Part shown: one piece after another, positions 41,367 through 50,843 of the stretch
Position numbering within the stretch: position 1 is the stretch's first letter
Layout of the letters: each line of letters starts with the position of its first letter
Assembly: GCF_001831475.1 (NCBI RefSeq)
Contig: NZ_CP017688.1
Coordinates: forward strand, 744,001 to 808,000
DNA: 64,000 nt
Source: Flavobacterium crassostreae
GTDB lineage: Bacteria > Bacteroidota > Bacteroidia > Flavobacteriales > Flavobacteriaceae
Direction of reading: 5' to 3'
Made by a program: the position numbers and the translations under genes
The notes under the pieces: model-generated
What the model was told of the DNA's origin: nothing
The model's input: only the letters and a program-made list of their open reading frames with translations
Databases searched by the model: none

Positions 41367-41540
41367 TAGAAAAGTTTTTTAAAATTTAAACTAAAATTTT
41401 GCACAAAAATGGTATTTTATTTCTAATTTACCAAAATTTTATTTACTAAAATTTTATTTTGTTATCCCCTGAATAATTGCCATGCTAAAAACAAAAATAG
41501 CTATAACAATATTAAAAAAATACAAAGTGATTTTTAGTTT

Positions 41541-41729
41541 TACTCAAAGAGACCTATTCTAAATGCAATACATATAAATCAGGAACAAGCATGGATTATT
41601 GTTTTGACAATCAGTTTATTTTGGCGTATTGGTTTTATTGCCGATGGACCAAATAAAGCAGGATATTAATGGTATAAATAAAAACCGTTGGTTATCGGCT
41701 TGCTAATTGTATTGGATGTTATTTTTTAG
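41541..41729 (+). pseudogene. Decayed membrane-protein frame with in-frame stops
   Basis: The 500-bp gap after the duplicated lipoprotein holds a frame reading PILNAIHINQEQAWIIVLTI, then SLFWRIGFIADGPNKAGY, two nearby in-frame TAA codons, and KPLVIGLLIVLDVIF before a TAG at 41727-41729. The pattern is coding-like across the stops, as expected of a degraded small membrane gene. The family is not recognised. Confidence 0.3.
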
Positions 41730-41831
41730 CACTCCAACACCTTTAACTCTTCTTATTTTGGGTCTCTAAATACGGTTGTTTTTGGACATTGTTTAAAAAA
41801 AACTATTTTACGTTTAAAAAAATTAAACATT

Positions 41832-41839
41832 TATATTTG
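41832..41839 (+). promoter_or_regulatory. -7 element of the second O-antigen ligase-like gene
   Basis: TATATTTG, 30 bp before the ATG at 41870. It supports that ATG over an upstream TTG at 41789. Confidence 0.6.
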
Positions 41840-41869
41840 TCCACATTTGTAACATTAAAATATTTTAAA

Positions 41870-43087
41870 ATGATTTTAGCTACTATAAAAAAACATCTTT
41901 TTGATTTATTGTTTGTTTTTTTAATCATGCTGCTTTTTTTTTCACTCAAAGCACCTAACATAATACTGATTTCACTCATAATTATATTGATTTTGGATTT
42001 TCAAAATTTTAAAAAAATAGAGTTTAAACTTTTGAAAATAAAACCTTTTTTTATTCTAGCTATTTTATTTATTTATTGGATTTTAAAAGCAATTATTACG
42101 CACTCTATTCTGGATTCTAATTATTCTCTTTTGCTACCAATAGTAATAATTCCGATACTGTTTTTGAAGGTTGAAAATAAAAACTGGCTTCAATATGGTA
42201 TTTTATGGATGGTTTTATTTCTGTCCGTTAGGGCTTATATCGGTTTAATAGGATATTATATCCAAAATAAAAATTTTTTACCTTTTGAAGGAGAAATTAT
42301 TAATGAAATTTTAGGAATGGAAAGACCTTATTTGGGTTTTATTTCAGTAATAGCAATTATCATTGCATTACAAGTATCTACATCTATTAAAAAATATAAA
42401 ATAGTGCTAATTGGATATGCAATTTATATATCCATTTTTGTAGTAATTATATCGGCCAGAATATCCGTCTTAACAGTACTTTGTATAAGTTTTTTATTTT
42501 TTTTATTTTATTCTAAAGTTAGCAATAATAAAAAAGTAGTATTTTTTTTATGCTCCCTTTTTTTTATGCTTTCTTTTATGATGCTAAACAAAAATTTAAG
42601 AGAACGATTTTTTATTACTTCAAACTACGAAAAATCCATTGAAAAATTAAATAGGCATGAGCCTAGAATGATAATATGGAATTGTTCTTATAGGATAATG
42701 AAAAGTGAAGACTTTGATTTGTTTTTTGGACTTAACTCAACCAAAGAGTTAGAGCAAAGATACCTGAACTGTTACGACCAAACTATGACAAACCGAAATA
42801 GGGCTAACTACTTTATTTCAACCAATAAAAACTCGCACAATCAATTTATTGCTGTTTTTTTAACCTCGGGTATTTTAGGGCTATTTATTTTTTGTTACTT
42901 TTTTGGACACCAGTTTTATATATATAGACGAGACTTTTTTAAGATAGCAATGTTAGTTGCAACACTGATGTTTTTTGTTGTAGAGAATGTTTTAATGCGC
43001 CAAACAGGGGTGTATTTATTTGCGTTAATAATCTCATTAATAAATATACCCTTAACGAAGGTCAAAAATAAACCCCTCTTAGAATAG
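41870..43087 (+). CDS. O-antigen polymerase/ligase-like membrane protein (copy 2)
   Basis: 405 residues from the ATG at 41870 (MILATIKKHLFDLLFVFLIM). About 11 transmembrane helices and a periplasmic loop with NRANYFISTNKNSHNQFIAVF, the H-N-x-[FY] motif of the Wzy_C/O-antigen ligase superfamily. Extremely T-rich compared with flanking genes. Two members of this superfamily in one locus suggest one is polymerase and the other ligase; which is which cannot be told here. Confidence 0.76.
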   Translation: MILATIKKHLFDLLFVFLIMLLFFSLKAPNIILISLIIILILDFQNFKKIEFKLLKIKPFFILAILFIYWILKAIITHSILDSNYSLLLPIVIIPILFLKVENKNWLQYGILWMVLFLSVRAYIGLIGYYIQNKNFLPFEGEIINEILGMERPYLGFISVIAIIIALQVSTSIKKYKIVLIGYAIYISIFVVIISARISVLTVLCISFLFFLFYSKVSNNKKVVFFLCSLFFMLSFMMLNKNLRERFFITSNYEKSIEKLNRHEPRMIIWNCSYRIMKSEDFDLFFGLNSTKELEQRYLNCYDQTMTNRNRANYFISTNKNSHNQFIAVFLTSGILGLFIFCYFFGHQFYIYRRDFFKIAMLVATLMFFVVENVLMRQTGVYLFALIISLINIPLTKVKNKPLLE

Positions 43088-43129
43088 AGAAATTGGAGTA
43101 AACAGTGTTCCTTTAATTATAAATTAAAA

Positions 43130-44251
43130 TTGATTTTGAAAAAAGTATTGGTAGTAGATTGGTTGGATAAGTATGGAGGTGCCGAAAGGGTGATTTCTTG
43201 TTTAGAGAGGAGTTATTGTTTTGATAAAACCTACACGCTTATCAATATAATGAAGAAAGAAGATTTAGCTAAAATATATTCTCAAAAAGAACCTTTTATA
43301 CAAGAAACGGTTTTAAAAGTTGTAAAAAATAAGTTTAGATTGTTTTTTTTTATATTTCATTATCTAATAAGTAAGATTAAAGTAGATACCGATGCAGACT
43401 TAATAATCTCGTCCTCGCATGCCGTTGCAAAAGGAATTAAAAAAAGCAATAAAAAGCAATTACACATAAGTTATTTTCACGCACGAAATTTTAATTATAT
43501 TTGGGATGATAGTGAGTTGTTTTTCGGTGCTTTCAAATATATTTTGTATCCCTTAATTTACCTATTAAGAAAAATAGACATTAAACAAGCGCAACGACCG
43601 GATCATATTATTGCAAATTCTCATTTTGTAAAAAAGTGGATAAAAGAAAAATATAACAGAAACTCGGATGTTATATATCCTCCGGTTGATTTAAGTAATT
43701 TTCCATTAGAGATAAATAAAGAGGATTATTACATAGTTGTGGGTAGGGTAGTACATGTCAAAAAATTTGATATTGTAGTTAAAGCATTTAATAAGTCAGG
43801 AAAGAAATTAATTGTAATAGGAGATGGGGATCAATTAAAAAAAATAAAGAGTATTGCATCCCAAAACATTATATTTAAAGGTTTTTTAAATTCTAAAGAT
43901 GTTAGCTCTTATATACAAAAAGCAAAAGGGTTTATCCAGATGGGTGTTGAAGGATTTGGAATAGCACCTATAGAAGCTCAATCTTGTGGAACTCCAGTTA
44001 TAGCCTATGCTTATGGAGGGGTTTTAGAAACAGTAGTTGACCAAGTTTCAGGGGTTTATTTTAAACAACAATCCGTTGAGTCACTTAATTTTGCAATTCA
44101 AGAGTTCGAAAAAATTAATTTTGATTATGTAGCAATAAGAAAAAATGCCTTAAGATTTTCGACGTCTAAATTTGAGTTAGAGATTGCAAATTATGTCCAT
44201 AATAAGCGACAACTTCATTTAAAAGACTTGAATAAAAATAGATGCTTGTAA
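43130..44251 (+). CDS. Glycosyltransferase family 4-like
   Basis: 373 residues, TTG start at 43130 or 43136. N-terminal VDWLDKYGGAERVIS, then GT-B C-terminal VVGRVVHVKKFDIVVKAF and MGVEGFGIAPIEAQSCGTPV near residue 270, with the EX7E-type region (GFGIAPIEAQ) of retaining GT4 enzymes. It adds a sugar to the lipid-linked repeat. It begins 42 bp after the preceding ligase-like gene. Confidence 0.85.
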   Translation: MILKKVLVVDWLDKYGGAERVISCLERSYCFDKTYTLINIMKKEDLAKIYSQKEPFIQETVLKVVKNKFRLFFFIFHYLISKIKVDTDADLIISSSHAVAKGIKKSNKKQLHISYFHARNFNYIWDDSELFFGAFKYILYPLIYLLRKIDIKQAQRPDHIIANSHFVKKWIKEKYNRNSDVIYPPVDLSNFPLEINKEDYYIVVGRVVHVKKFDIVVKAFNKSGKKLIVIGDGDQLKKIKSIASQNIIFKGFLNSKDVSSYIQKAKGFIQMGVEGFGIAPIEAQSCGTPVIAYAYGGVLETVVDQVSGVYFKQQSVESLNFAIQEFEKINFDYVAIRKNALRFSTSKFELEIANYVHNKRQLHLKDLNKNRCL

Positions 44252-44464
44252 ACCATATTTATAAAGAGGTTTATTCAATAGACGCACAATAAATGTTTCT
44301 GACTTATTTTAAAAAAAAACGCAATCATAAAGCTTTTTCAAGATTATTTTTGCAGTAATTAGGATTAGTTTATTTTTGACAGAATCTTTTAAGTAAAAAA
44401 GGGTTTTTTATAGTCCTTTTAATGTATTTTTCGTAGATACAAATAGTAAAATAAATAATATACA

Positions 44465-45448
44465 ATGAAAAGAATATTAATTACTGGAGCAGCAGGCTTT
44501 TTGGGATCGCATTTATGTGATCGCTTTATTAAAGAAGGATACCACGTTATAGCAATGGACAATTTGATCACCGGCGATCTCAAAAACATTGCACATTTAT
44601 TCAAATTAGAGCACTTTGAATTTTACCACCATGACATTACCACTTTTGTTCATGTTCCAGGCAATTTGGATTATATCTTGCATTTTGCATCTCCGGCAAG
44701 CCCTATTGATTATTTAAAAATCCCGATTCAAACCCTAAAAGTGGGTTCTTTGGGCACCCATAATTTACTTGGTTTGGCTAGAGTAAAAAAAGCCAGAATT
44801 TTGATAGCCTCTACTTCCGAAGTGTACGGAGATCCGTTGGTGCACCCACAAACAGAAGCATACTATGGCAACGTAAACACCATAGGCCCTAGAGGAGTTT
44901 ATGACGAGGCCAAGCGTTTTCAAGAATCCATAACCATGGCTTACCATACCTTTCATGGGGTAGAAACCAGAATAGTGCGTATTTTTAATACCTATGGTCC
45001 CAGAATGCGACTTAATGACGGTCGGGTAATTCCTGCTTTTATTGGACAAGCACTGCGGGGAGAAGATTTAACTATTTTTGGAGACGGAATGCAAACGCGT
45101 TCGTTTTGTTATGTAGACGATCAAGTAGAGGGTATTTTTAGATTGCTACATTCGGATTACGTATATCCTGTAAACATTGGTAATCCAGACGAAATAACCA
45201 TCAAAGATTTTGCCCAAGAAATCATCAAACTCACCGGAACGGATCAAAAAATTGTTTACTATCCTTTGCCAGAAAACGATCCTTTACAAAGACAACCAGA
45301 TACCACCAAGGCCAAAGAACTTTTAGGGTGGAAAGCCAAAGTAACTCGAGAACAGGGAATGAAGATAACCTACGATTATTTTAAATCCTTGTCTGCTGAA
45401 GAATTATCCAAAGAAGAACACAAAGATTTTACTTCTTATATCAAGTAA
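44465..45448 (+). CDS. UDP-glucuronate decarboxylase-like SDR epimerase
   Basis: 327 residues. NAD-binding [14 protein letters not shown] is at residues 8-21. It continues [14 protein letters not shown] and the catalytic Tyr/Lys pair in [11 protein letters not shown] (YxxxK). These are characteristic of UDP-xylose synthase/UXS and related extended SDRs. It would make UDP-xylose from UDP-glucuronate, a nucleotide sugar for the polysaccharide. Codon use is less T-rich than the genes to the left. A GDP/UDP-sugar epimerase function is an alternative. Confidence 0.85.
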   Translation: MKRILITGAAGFLGSHLCDRFIKEGYHVIAMDNLITGDLKNIAHLFKLEHFEFYHHDITTFVHVPGNLDYILHFASPASPIDYLKIPIQTLKVGSLGTHNLLGLARVKKARILIASTSEVYGDPLVHPQTEAYYGNVNTIGPRGVYDEAKRFQESITMAYHTFHGVETRIVRIFNTYGPRMRLNDGRVIPAFIGQALRGEDLTIFGDGMQTRSFCYVDDQVEGIFRLLHSDYVYPVNIGNPDEITIKDFAQEIIKLTGTDQKIVYYPLPENDPLQRQPDTTKAKELLGWKAKVTREQGMKITYDYFKSLSAEELSKEEHKDFTSYIK

Positions 45449-45601
45449 GAAAACATAAAATTAGGTGAGCAATACAATATAAATTGGATTTAACAGTTTT
45501 TACTTAAGTTAAGTATTAAGTAATTAACACCCAATGTGCTATTATACAATGTTATGAATACTATTTAACCAACCACCAAATTAAATTAAACCCAATTGTA
45601 A

Positions 45602-46954
45602 ATGCGGAACAAAGCAGGAAGATTCTCTGGATACATTCGTCCATTTTTTTATATTGTAGATGTTTTACTACTTACTTCATTGGGGTTATTTTTTTTTAAT
45701 GCGCCAAATCAAGAAATTTCATTTTGTATATTCTTAAGTTTAGCTTGGTTAGTCAGTGCCTATCATTTGGGTTTTTATGAAGTGTATCGGTATACCAAGG
45801 TTGTTACTATTTTAAATTGTGCCCTAAAACAGTTTGCTTTTTTTTCTATCGCCACAATGGCATCTGTATATCTTTATTGTGAGGATACCTCCTTAAAAGT
45901 AGTATTTTATTATTTAACTAGTGTGGTATTTATGGTACTGGTTTTAAAATTATTTATCTATTATTTCTTAAAAGAATACAGATTAGTTTTTGGAGGCAAT
46001 TTTAGAAAAGTAGTTATTCTTGGTAGTCAGGTCAAGACAGAGCAGTTACAAAAGTTTTTTGTCCAAAATTTAGATTACGGATATAAGTTAGTAAACGTAT
46101 TTTCGGACGAAAAATGCAATGCACATAGCCTAAAAGAAGTTTGTGACTACCTAATTTCGGAGGGTGTTGATGAGTTGTATTGTGCCATGAGTGACCTAAC
46201 TTCGGATGAAATTACAGAATTAGAAGATTTTACAGATAACAACTTTAAAACACTTAAATTTATTCCAGACGAAAATCATGTTTTATCTGGAAATTATATT
46301 TTTCACTACTATGGTTATCTTCCTATTATTGCAGGGAGAGAAATACGACTGGATGAGAAATTAAATAAAATCATAAAACGTATTTTTGATATCGTGTTTT
46401 CATTATTAGTAATTGTGTTTATATTGAGCTGGTTTACCATTATTGCAGCTATTTTTATAAAGGCGGAATCCAAAGGGCCAATATTTTTTAGACAGATAAG
46501 AAATGGCTTAAAAAATCAATTATTTGTTTGTTATAAATTTAGATCCATGGAACTAAATCCTTACGCACACCTCAATCAGGTTTCTAAAAATGATATACGC
46601 ATAACTAAAATAGGTAAATTTTTGCGTAAAACGAGCTTAGACGAGTTGCCACAATTTTTTAATGTTTTGCTGGGCGATATGTCTGTAGTAGGGCCAAGAC
46701 CACACATGGTTAGTCACAACGAAAAGTATGCCGTAAAAGTAGATAAATTTATGGTACGTCATTTTATTAAACCAGGCATAACAGGTTTGGCTCAAGTTAG
46801 AGGTTTTAGAGGGTCTATTGGTAGTGATATGGATATGGTTAACCGCATTAAGCTAGATATTTTTTATATAGAAAACTGGTCTTTCATACTCGATCTCAAA
46901 ATTATTTTTCAGACCGTTATTAATATTTTTAAAGGCGAAGAAAATGCTTTCTAA
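45602..46954 (+). CDS. Undecaprenyl-phosphate sugar phosphotransferase (priming enzyme)
   Basis: 450 residues. Four N-terminal transmembrane helices, a Rossmann-like region (VVILGSQVKTEQLQKFF) and a C-terminal bacterial sugar transferase domain: FIKAESKGPIFFRQIRNGLKN, then KFRSMELNPYAHL and LDELPQFFNVLLGDMSVVGP. This polyprenyl glycosylphosphotransferase (WcaJ/EpsE type) starts the repeat unit on undecaprenyl phosphate at the inner membrane. It overlaps the next GT2 gene by 11 bp. Confidence 0.93.
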   Translation: MRNKAGRFSGYIRPFFYIVDVLLLTSLGLFFFNAPNQEISFCIFLSLAWLVSAYHLGFYEVYRYTKVVTILNCALKQFAFFSIATMASVYLYCEDTSLKVVFYYLTSVVFMVLVLKLFIYYFLKEYRLVFGGNFRKVVILGSQVKTEQLQKFFVQNLDYGYKLVNVFSDEKCNAHSLKEVCDYLISEGVDELYCAMSDLTSDEITELEDFTDNNFKTLKFIPDENHVLSGNYIFHYYGYLPIIAGREIRLDEKLNKIIKRIFDIVFSLLVIVFILSWFTIIAAIFIKAESKGPIFFRQIRNGLKNQLFVCYKFRSMELNPYAHLNQVSKNDIRITKIGKFLRKTSLDELPQFFNVLLGDMSVVGPRPHMVSHNEKYAVKVDKFMVRHFIKPGITGLAQVRGFRGSIGSDMDMVNRIKLDIFYIENWSFILDLKIIFQTVINIFKGEENAF

Positions 46955-47732
46955 CCAAAAGGAAATTTTAGTCTCTATACTAACTCCTACATACAATTCT
47001 GAGAAATTTGTTTCCCTTGCCATTGCTTCTGTTCAGGCGCAAAGTTATTCCAATTGGGAACTAATTATTGTAGATGATGCCTCCACTGATGGCACTTTAG
47101 CCCTAGTGACCAAGCATGCGCAAGTAGACCCCAGAATTCAAGTACACGCACTAACTCAAAACTCAGGCACCGGAATAGCCAGAAGCAAAGCCTTGGCTGT
47201 AGCCAAAGGCCAGTATATTGCTTTTTTGGATGCAGATGATTTATGGCAACCAACCAAGTTGCTAAAACAAGTGGCATTTATGCAAACCCACCAACTCCCC
47301 TTTACATTTAGTTATTATGATTGTATAGACGAGCAGGGCAGGCCATTAAACAAAAGAGTAACCTCTCCGAGAGTGGTTAGCTATAGAGCATTGTTTTTTT
47401 GTAACTATATTGGCAATTTAACGGCACTGTATGATGCAGAATATTTTGGCAAAATACCTATTTCGTCTGTCCGAAAACGCCAAGATTGGATGCTTTGGTT
47501 GCACATTCTCCAAAAAATAAAAACAGCCCATCCCGTGCCCGAAAGTTTAGCCTATTATCGGATCCGAAACCATTCTGTATCTACGTCTAAATTTAATTTA
47601 TTGCAATACAACTTTGCTGTTTATAGGCAATTTCATGGCCTTAATTTTGTTGCTTCCTTGCTATGCATGCAATTGTTTTTGTTTGTACAGTTGGCTATAA
47701 AACCATTTTATACCCATAAAATTAAAGCATAG
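46944..47732 (+). CDS. Glycosyltransferase family 2
   Basis: 262 residues. GT-A motifs VSILTPTYNSEKFVSLAIAS, then IIVDDASTDGTLALV and LDADDLWQPTKLLKQ near residue 94. Likely adds the second sugar after the priming enzyme. It overlaps the upstream gene and converges with an 11-bp tail overlap on the CapK-like gene. Confidence 0.88.
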   Translation: MLSNQKEILVSILTPTYNSEKFVSLAIASVQAQSYSNWELIIVDDASTDGTLALVTKHAQVDPRIQVHALTQNSGTGIARSKALAVAKGQYIAFLDADDLWQPTKLLKQVAFMQTHQLPFTFSYYDCIDEQGRPLNKRVTSPRVVSYRALFFCNYIGNLTALYDAEYFGKIPISSVRKRQDWMLWLHILQKIKTAHPVPESLAYYRIRNHSVSTSKFNLLQYNFAVYRQFHGLNFVASLLCMQLFLFVQLAIKPFYTHKIKA

Positions 47733-49029
47733 AACGAAACTGTTTCAATTTGCCTCTGTGGGTACGCAACAAGGTCTTTTTTGGAGTAAATATAAAATGT
47801 AAATTAGGCTCCAAATAGGTCTCTATGGCCTGTTGTATTTTTTGGATAGCCACAGAATTTAGCTCTTGATCGCTTACATATTCAATTTCAAAGCTATTTA
47901 TTTTGGTTTGTGTAATTACAAATTCTTTTACATTTCCGGTATCTTCAATGATGGTTTTGGTGATGTAATAAAAAGTTAATCCCGGTGCTTTTTTTCCGCT
48001 AGGCAATACTACAATATCATTGGATCTTCCGATGAGTTTTTTAAGTACAGGCCTATCCAGGGTGCTTTTGACATCCAAAATACCGATATCTCCAGTATCG
48101 TATCGGATAAATGGATGTGCTTTATTAAAAAGAGACGTAACCACAACCCGACCTTGGTGACCGTAAGGCACAACCGCATTGTTTTGGTCCAGAATCTCTA
48201 CAAACAATGTCTCGGAATTGACAAGCCATTCGGACTCTGGATTTTCAAAGGCAATTATATCCAGTTCCGAAGCGCCATATTCATTAACAACCGGAATACC
48301 CAATTGCTTTTCTAAAAGAATTTTATCTTTTTCAAAAAGCATTTCGGAGGTAACCATACACACCTTTAGTGTGGGGCAAATACGTTTTAAAACTACATTT
48401 TTTTGTTCCAAAAATTTAGCAAACAAAACAATGGCACTTGTATACCCATTGATATAATCAAATTCTGTAGTACTAAATTTTTTTAAAATAGTCTCCAAAG
48501 CGGCATCAGAGAGATCAAAAATAGCAAACCGATACCGCTGGCTTACCAAATCTTTAAGCCGTTCTTTTTGGTGCGACCAAAACGCCATCGGAATACCATA
48601 AAACCGAGCTTGATAGGCCGTATTGAGATCAATACCATGCTCTTGGTAGCGCATAAAATTGGAAGCCCAAGTAAGGGCATGACAATACCTGTCTTTGGCA
48701 AAGATAAACGGGATTCCACTAGATCCCGAAGTTTTATTGCAATAAGAGTTTCCTTTAGTGTAGCCCTTAGATAGCCGTTGTGCTAAAGGAATTTGTAAGT
48801 TTTTTTTGTTTAAAATCGGAAGATCTGTCCAATTTTCGGGCACTTGAGGCACCAAAGAACCATAAAAAGCATTGTTTTGGACATGAAAAGCCACCATAGC
48901 ACGTTTTTGTCGCTCTATAAAAAGCTCTTTTTCTGCTGGGCTAAGCAAACTAATTTTGTGTAGTGCCGCCTTGGCCTTGCTTATCGGAAAAAGATTTAGT
49001 TGGAGTAGTAGGTCAAAAATAGGCAGCAT
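47722..49029 (-). CDS. CapK/phenylacetate-CoA-ligase-family protein
   Basis: 435 residues. AMP-binding loop CNKTSGSSGIPFIFAKDRY near residue 92, then NEYGASELDIIAFENPES and HPFIRYDTGDIGIL. These are ANL-superfamily features of PaaK/CapK-like proteins, commonly encoded in capsule and O-antigen loci. It may activate an acyl group for sugar decoration. Coded on the opposite strand at the locus end. Confidence 0.83.
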   Translation of the reverse strand: MLPIFDLLLQLNLFPISKAKAALHKISLLSPAEKELFIERQKRAMVAFHVQNNAFYGSLVPQVPENWTDLPILNKKNLQIPLAQRLSKGYTKGNSYCNKTSGSSGIPFIFAKDRYCHALTWASNFMRYQEHGIDLNTAYQARFYGIPMAFWSHQKERLKDLVSQRYRFAIFDLSDAALETILKKFSTTEFDYINGYTSAIVLFAKFLEQKNVVLKRICPTLKVCMVTSEMLFEKDKILLEKQLGIPVVNEYGASELDIIAFENPESEWLVNSETLFVEILDQNNAVVPYGHQGRVVVTSLFNKAHPFIRYDTGDIGILDVKSTLDRPVLKKLIGRSNDIVVLPSGKKAPGLTFYYITKTIIEDTGNVKEFVITQTKINSFEIEYVSDQELNSVAIQKIQQAIETYLEPNLHFIFTPKKTLLRTHRGKLKQFRSML

Positions 49030-49129
49030 ACAAAGGGTTTATTTGCTCAAAAATAATATTTAGAACCAACTATTGCATCGTAAAGCATAACTTTTTAAAA
49101 ATTAATTATTTTTTACGTCCAAAAGCAAT

Positions 49130-49137
49130 TATTTTTG
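49130..49137 (+). promoter_or_regulatory. -7 element of purD
   Basis: TATTTTTG, 24 bp before the ATG. Confidence 0.62.
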
Positions 49138-49161
49138 CCAAACAACTAAACAAACTAACAC

Positions 49162-50436
49162 ATGACAATTTTACTACTGGGTTCCGGCGGAAGAGAACAT
49201 GCACTTGCATGGAAAATGGTTCAAAGCCCACTTTGTGACCAACTTTATGTAGCACCAGGTAATGCAGGTACTGCAACTATTGCTACCAATGTAAACCTGA
49301 GTCCAACAGACTTTGATGCCATTAAAACATTGGTACTACAAAAAAACATTACCATGGTTGTAGTAGGTCCAGAAGATCCATTAGTAAAAGGGATTTTTGA
49401 TTTTTTTGAAAACGATAGCCAACTCCATCATGTAGCCGTTATCGGACCGTCCAAGATAGGCGCTCAATTAGAAGGAAGTAAAGAATTTGCCAAAAAGTTT
49501 TTGGTAAAGCACCAAATACCTACAGCTGCCTATGCGAGCTTTACCGCAGAAACCGTAGCACAAGGCTGTGACTTTTTGGCAACATTAAAACCGCCCTATG
49601 TGCTAAAAGCAGATGGTTTGGCCGCAGGAAAAGGCGTTTTAATTATAGACAATTTAGCTCAGGCTCAAGACGAATTGCGAAGCATGCTACTAAATCAAAA
49701 GTTTGGCGCAGCAAGTACCAAAGTAGTCATTGAAGAGTTTTTGGACGGTATAGAACTCAGTTGTTTTGTACTAACCGATGGCAAAAACTACAAGATACTG
49801 CCTACGGCAAAAGATTACAAACGTATAGGAGAGGGAGATACCGGTTTAAATACGGGAGGTATGGGTGCTGTTTCGCCGGTTCCGTATGTAGATGCAGCTC
49901 TAATGGAAAAAATAGAAACGCGTATTGTAAAACCCACCATTGCAGGCTTTCAAAAGGATGGCATTACCTACAAGGGTTTTGTTTTTATAGGATTAATCAA
50001 CGTAAACAATGAGCCTATTGTAATAGAGTACAATGTGCGTATGGGAGATCCAGAGACCGAGGTAGTAATTCCGAGATTAAAAACAGATTTAGTATCGTTA
50101 TTCTTGGCAGTATCCAATCAAAAACTAGACGAAATTTCGTTAGAGATAGATCCCCGAAGTGCTACAACGGTAATGCTTGTTTCTGGCGGGTATCCTGAAA
50201 ATTTTGAAAAAGGAAAAAGGATCACCGGATTAGAAAACATTACGGATTCTATCGTATTTCATGCCGGAACCAAACTAGAAAACCAAAACGTAGTCACTAA
50301 TGGCGGTAGGGTAATGGCTATAACTTCTTATGGCGATAGCTTTCAAGAAGCCATAAAAAAATCTTACCAAAATATAGATAAGCTACACTTTGATAAGATG
50401 AATTTTAGAAAAGATATCGGGAACGATCTTTTGTAA
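49162..50436 (+). CDS. purD: Phosphoribosylamine--glycine ligase
   Basis: 424 residues. N-terminal GSGGREHALAWKM, ATP-grasp features (PYVLKADGLAAGKGVLII) and NTGGMGAVSPVPY, then EYNVRMGDPETEVVIPRL. PurD catalyses the second step of purine synthesis, joining glycine to phosphoribosylamine with ATP. It is monocistronic, ended by a hairpin; the next small gene is on the opposite strand. Confidence 0.96.
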   Translation: MTILLLGSGGREHALAWKMVQSPLCDQLYVAPGNAGTATIATNVNLSPTDFDAIKTLVLQKNITMVVVGPEDPLVKGIFDFFENDSQLHHVAVIGPSKIGAQLEGSKEFAKKFLVKHQIPTAAYASFTAETVAQGCDFLATLKPPYVLKADGLAAGKGVLIIDNLAQAQDELRSMLLNQKFGAASTKVVIEEFLDGIELSCFVLTDGKNYKILPTAKDYKRIGEGDTGLNTGGMGAVSPVPYVDAALMEKIETRIVKPTIAGFQKDGITYKGFVFIGLINVNNEPIVIEYNVRMGDPETEVVIPRLKTDLVSLFLAVSNQKLDEISLEIDPRSATTVMLVSGGYPENFEKGKRITGLENITDSIVFHAGTKLENQNVVTNGGRVMAITSYGDSFQEAIKKSYQNIDKLHFDKMNFRKDIGNDLL

Positions 50437-50439
50437 ACA

Positions 50440-50485
50440 AAAGAGCTTCTTTAGCCAGAATTTAAGGCTAAGGAAGTTTTTTTAT
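50440..50485 (+). terminator. Terminator of purD
   Basis: CTTCTTTAGCC pairs with GGCTAAGGAAG (one G-T), then T7. It also faces the end of the DUF6341 gene. Confidence 0.83.
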
Positions 50486-50712
50486 TTTAAAAAAGAATGT
50501 GCCGTAGTGTCTTGACCTTCTGTACCTGCTTGGTCAAAAATACGCAACTGTTTGATCCAGTACACCATTGCTGCAGTACAAATAATCATAAAGATCCAGT
50601 TAATGGTGTTTGCAGCAAACCAAGACGAAAGCTCCAAAGAACGTAAAAAATCAAGAGGAGTAAGTAAAATATCTACAAATAAGTATTGAATACCTTCAAA
50701 AAATGCTTTCAT
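50482..50712 (-). CDS. DUF6341 small membrane protein
   Basis: 76 residues. FFEGIQYLFVDILLTPLDFLR, then transmembrane INWIFMIICTAAMVYWIKQL and a short hydrophilic tail. This matches DUF6341, which in Flavobacteria regularly lies between purD and a DUF6427 gene. Function is unknown. Confidence 0.8.
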   Translation of the reverse strand: MKAFFEGIQYLFVDILLTPLDFLRSLELSSWFAANTINWIFMIICTAAMVYWIKQLRIFDQAGTEGQDTTAHSFLK

Positions 50713-50843
50713 ATTATTAAAATTAGTTTGTTTTTATGTTTTTTGTAAAATTTTAAACGCTTTGTCAGAATCTTTATCTACTCCAGCGTTTCCTTATTTA
50801 AACAAGTATTATATTTACAACCACAAAAGTATAAAATATCCTT

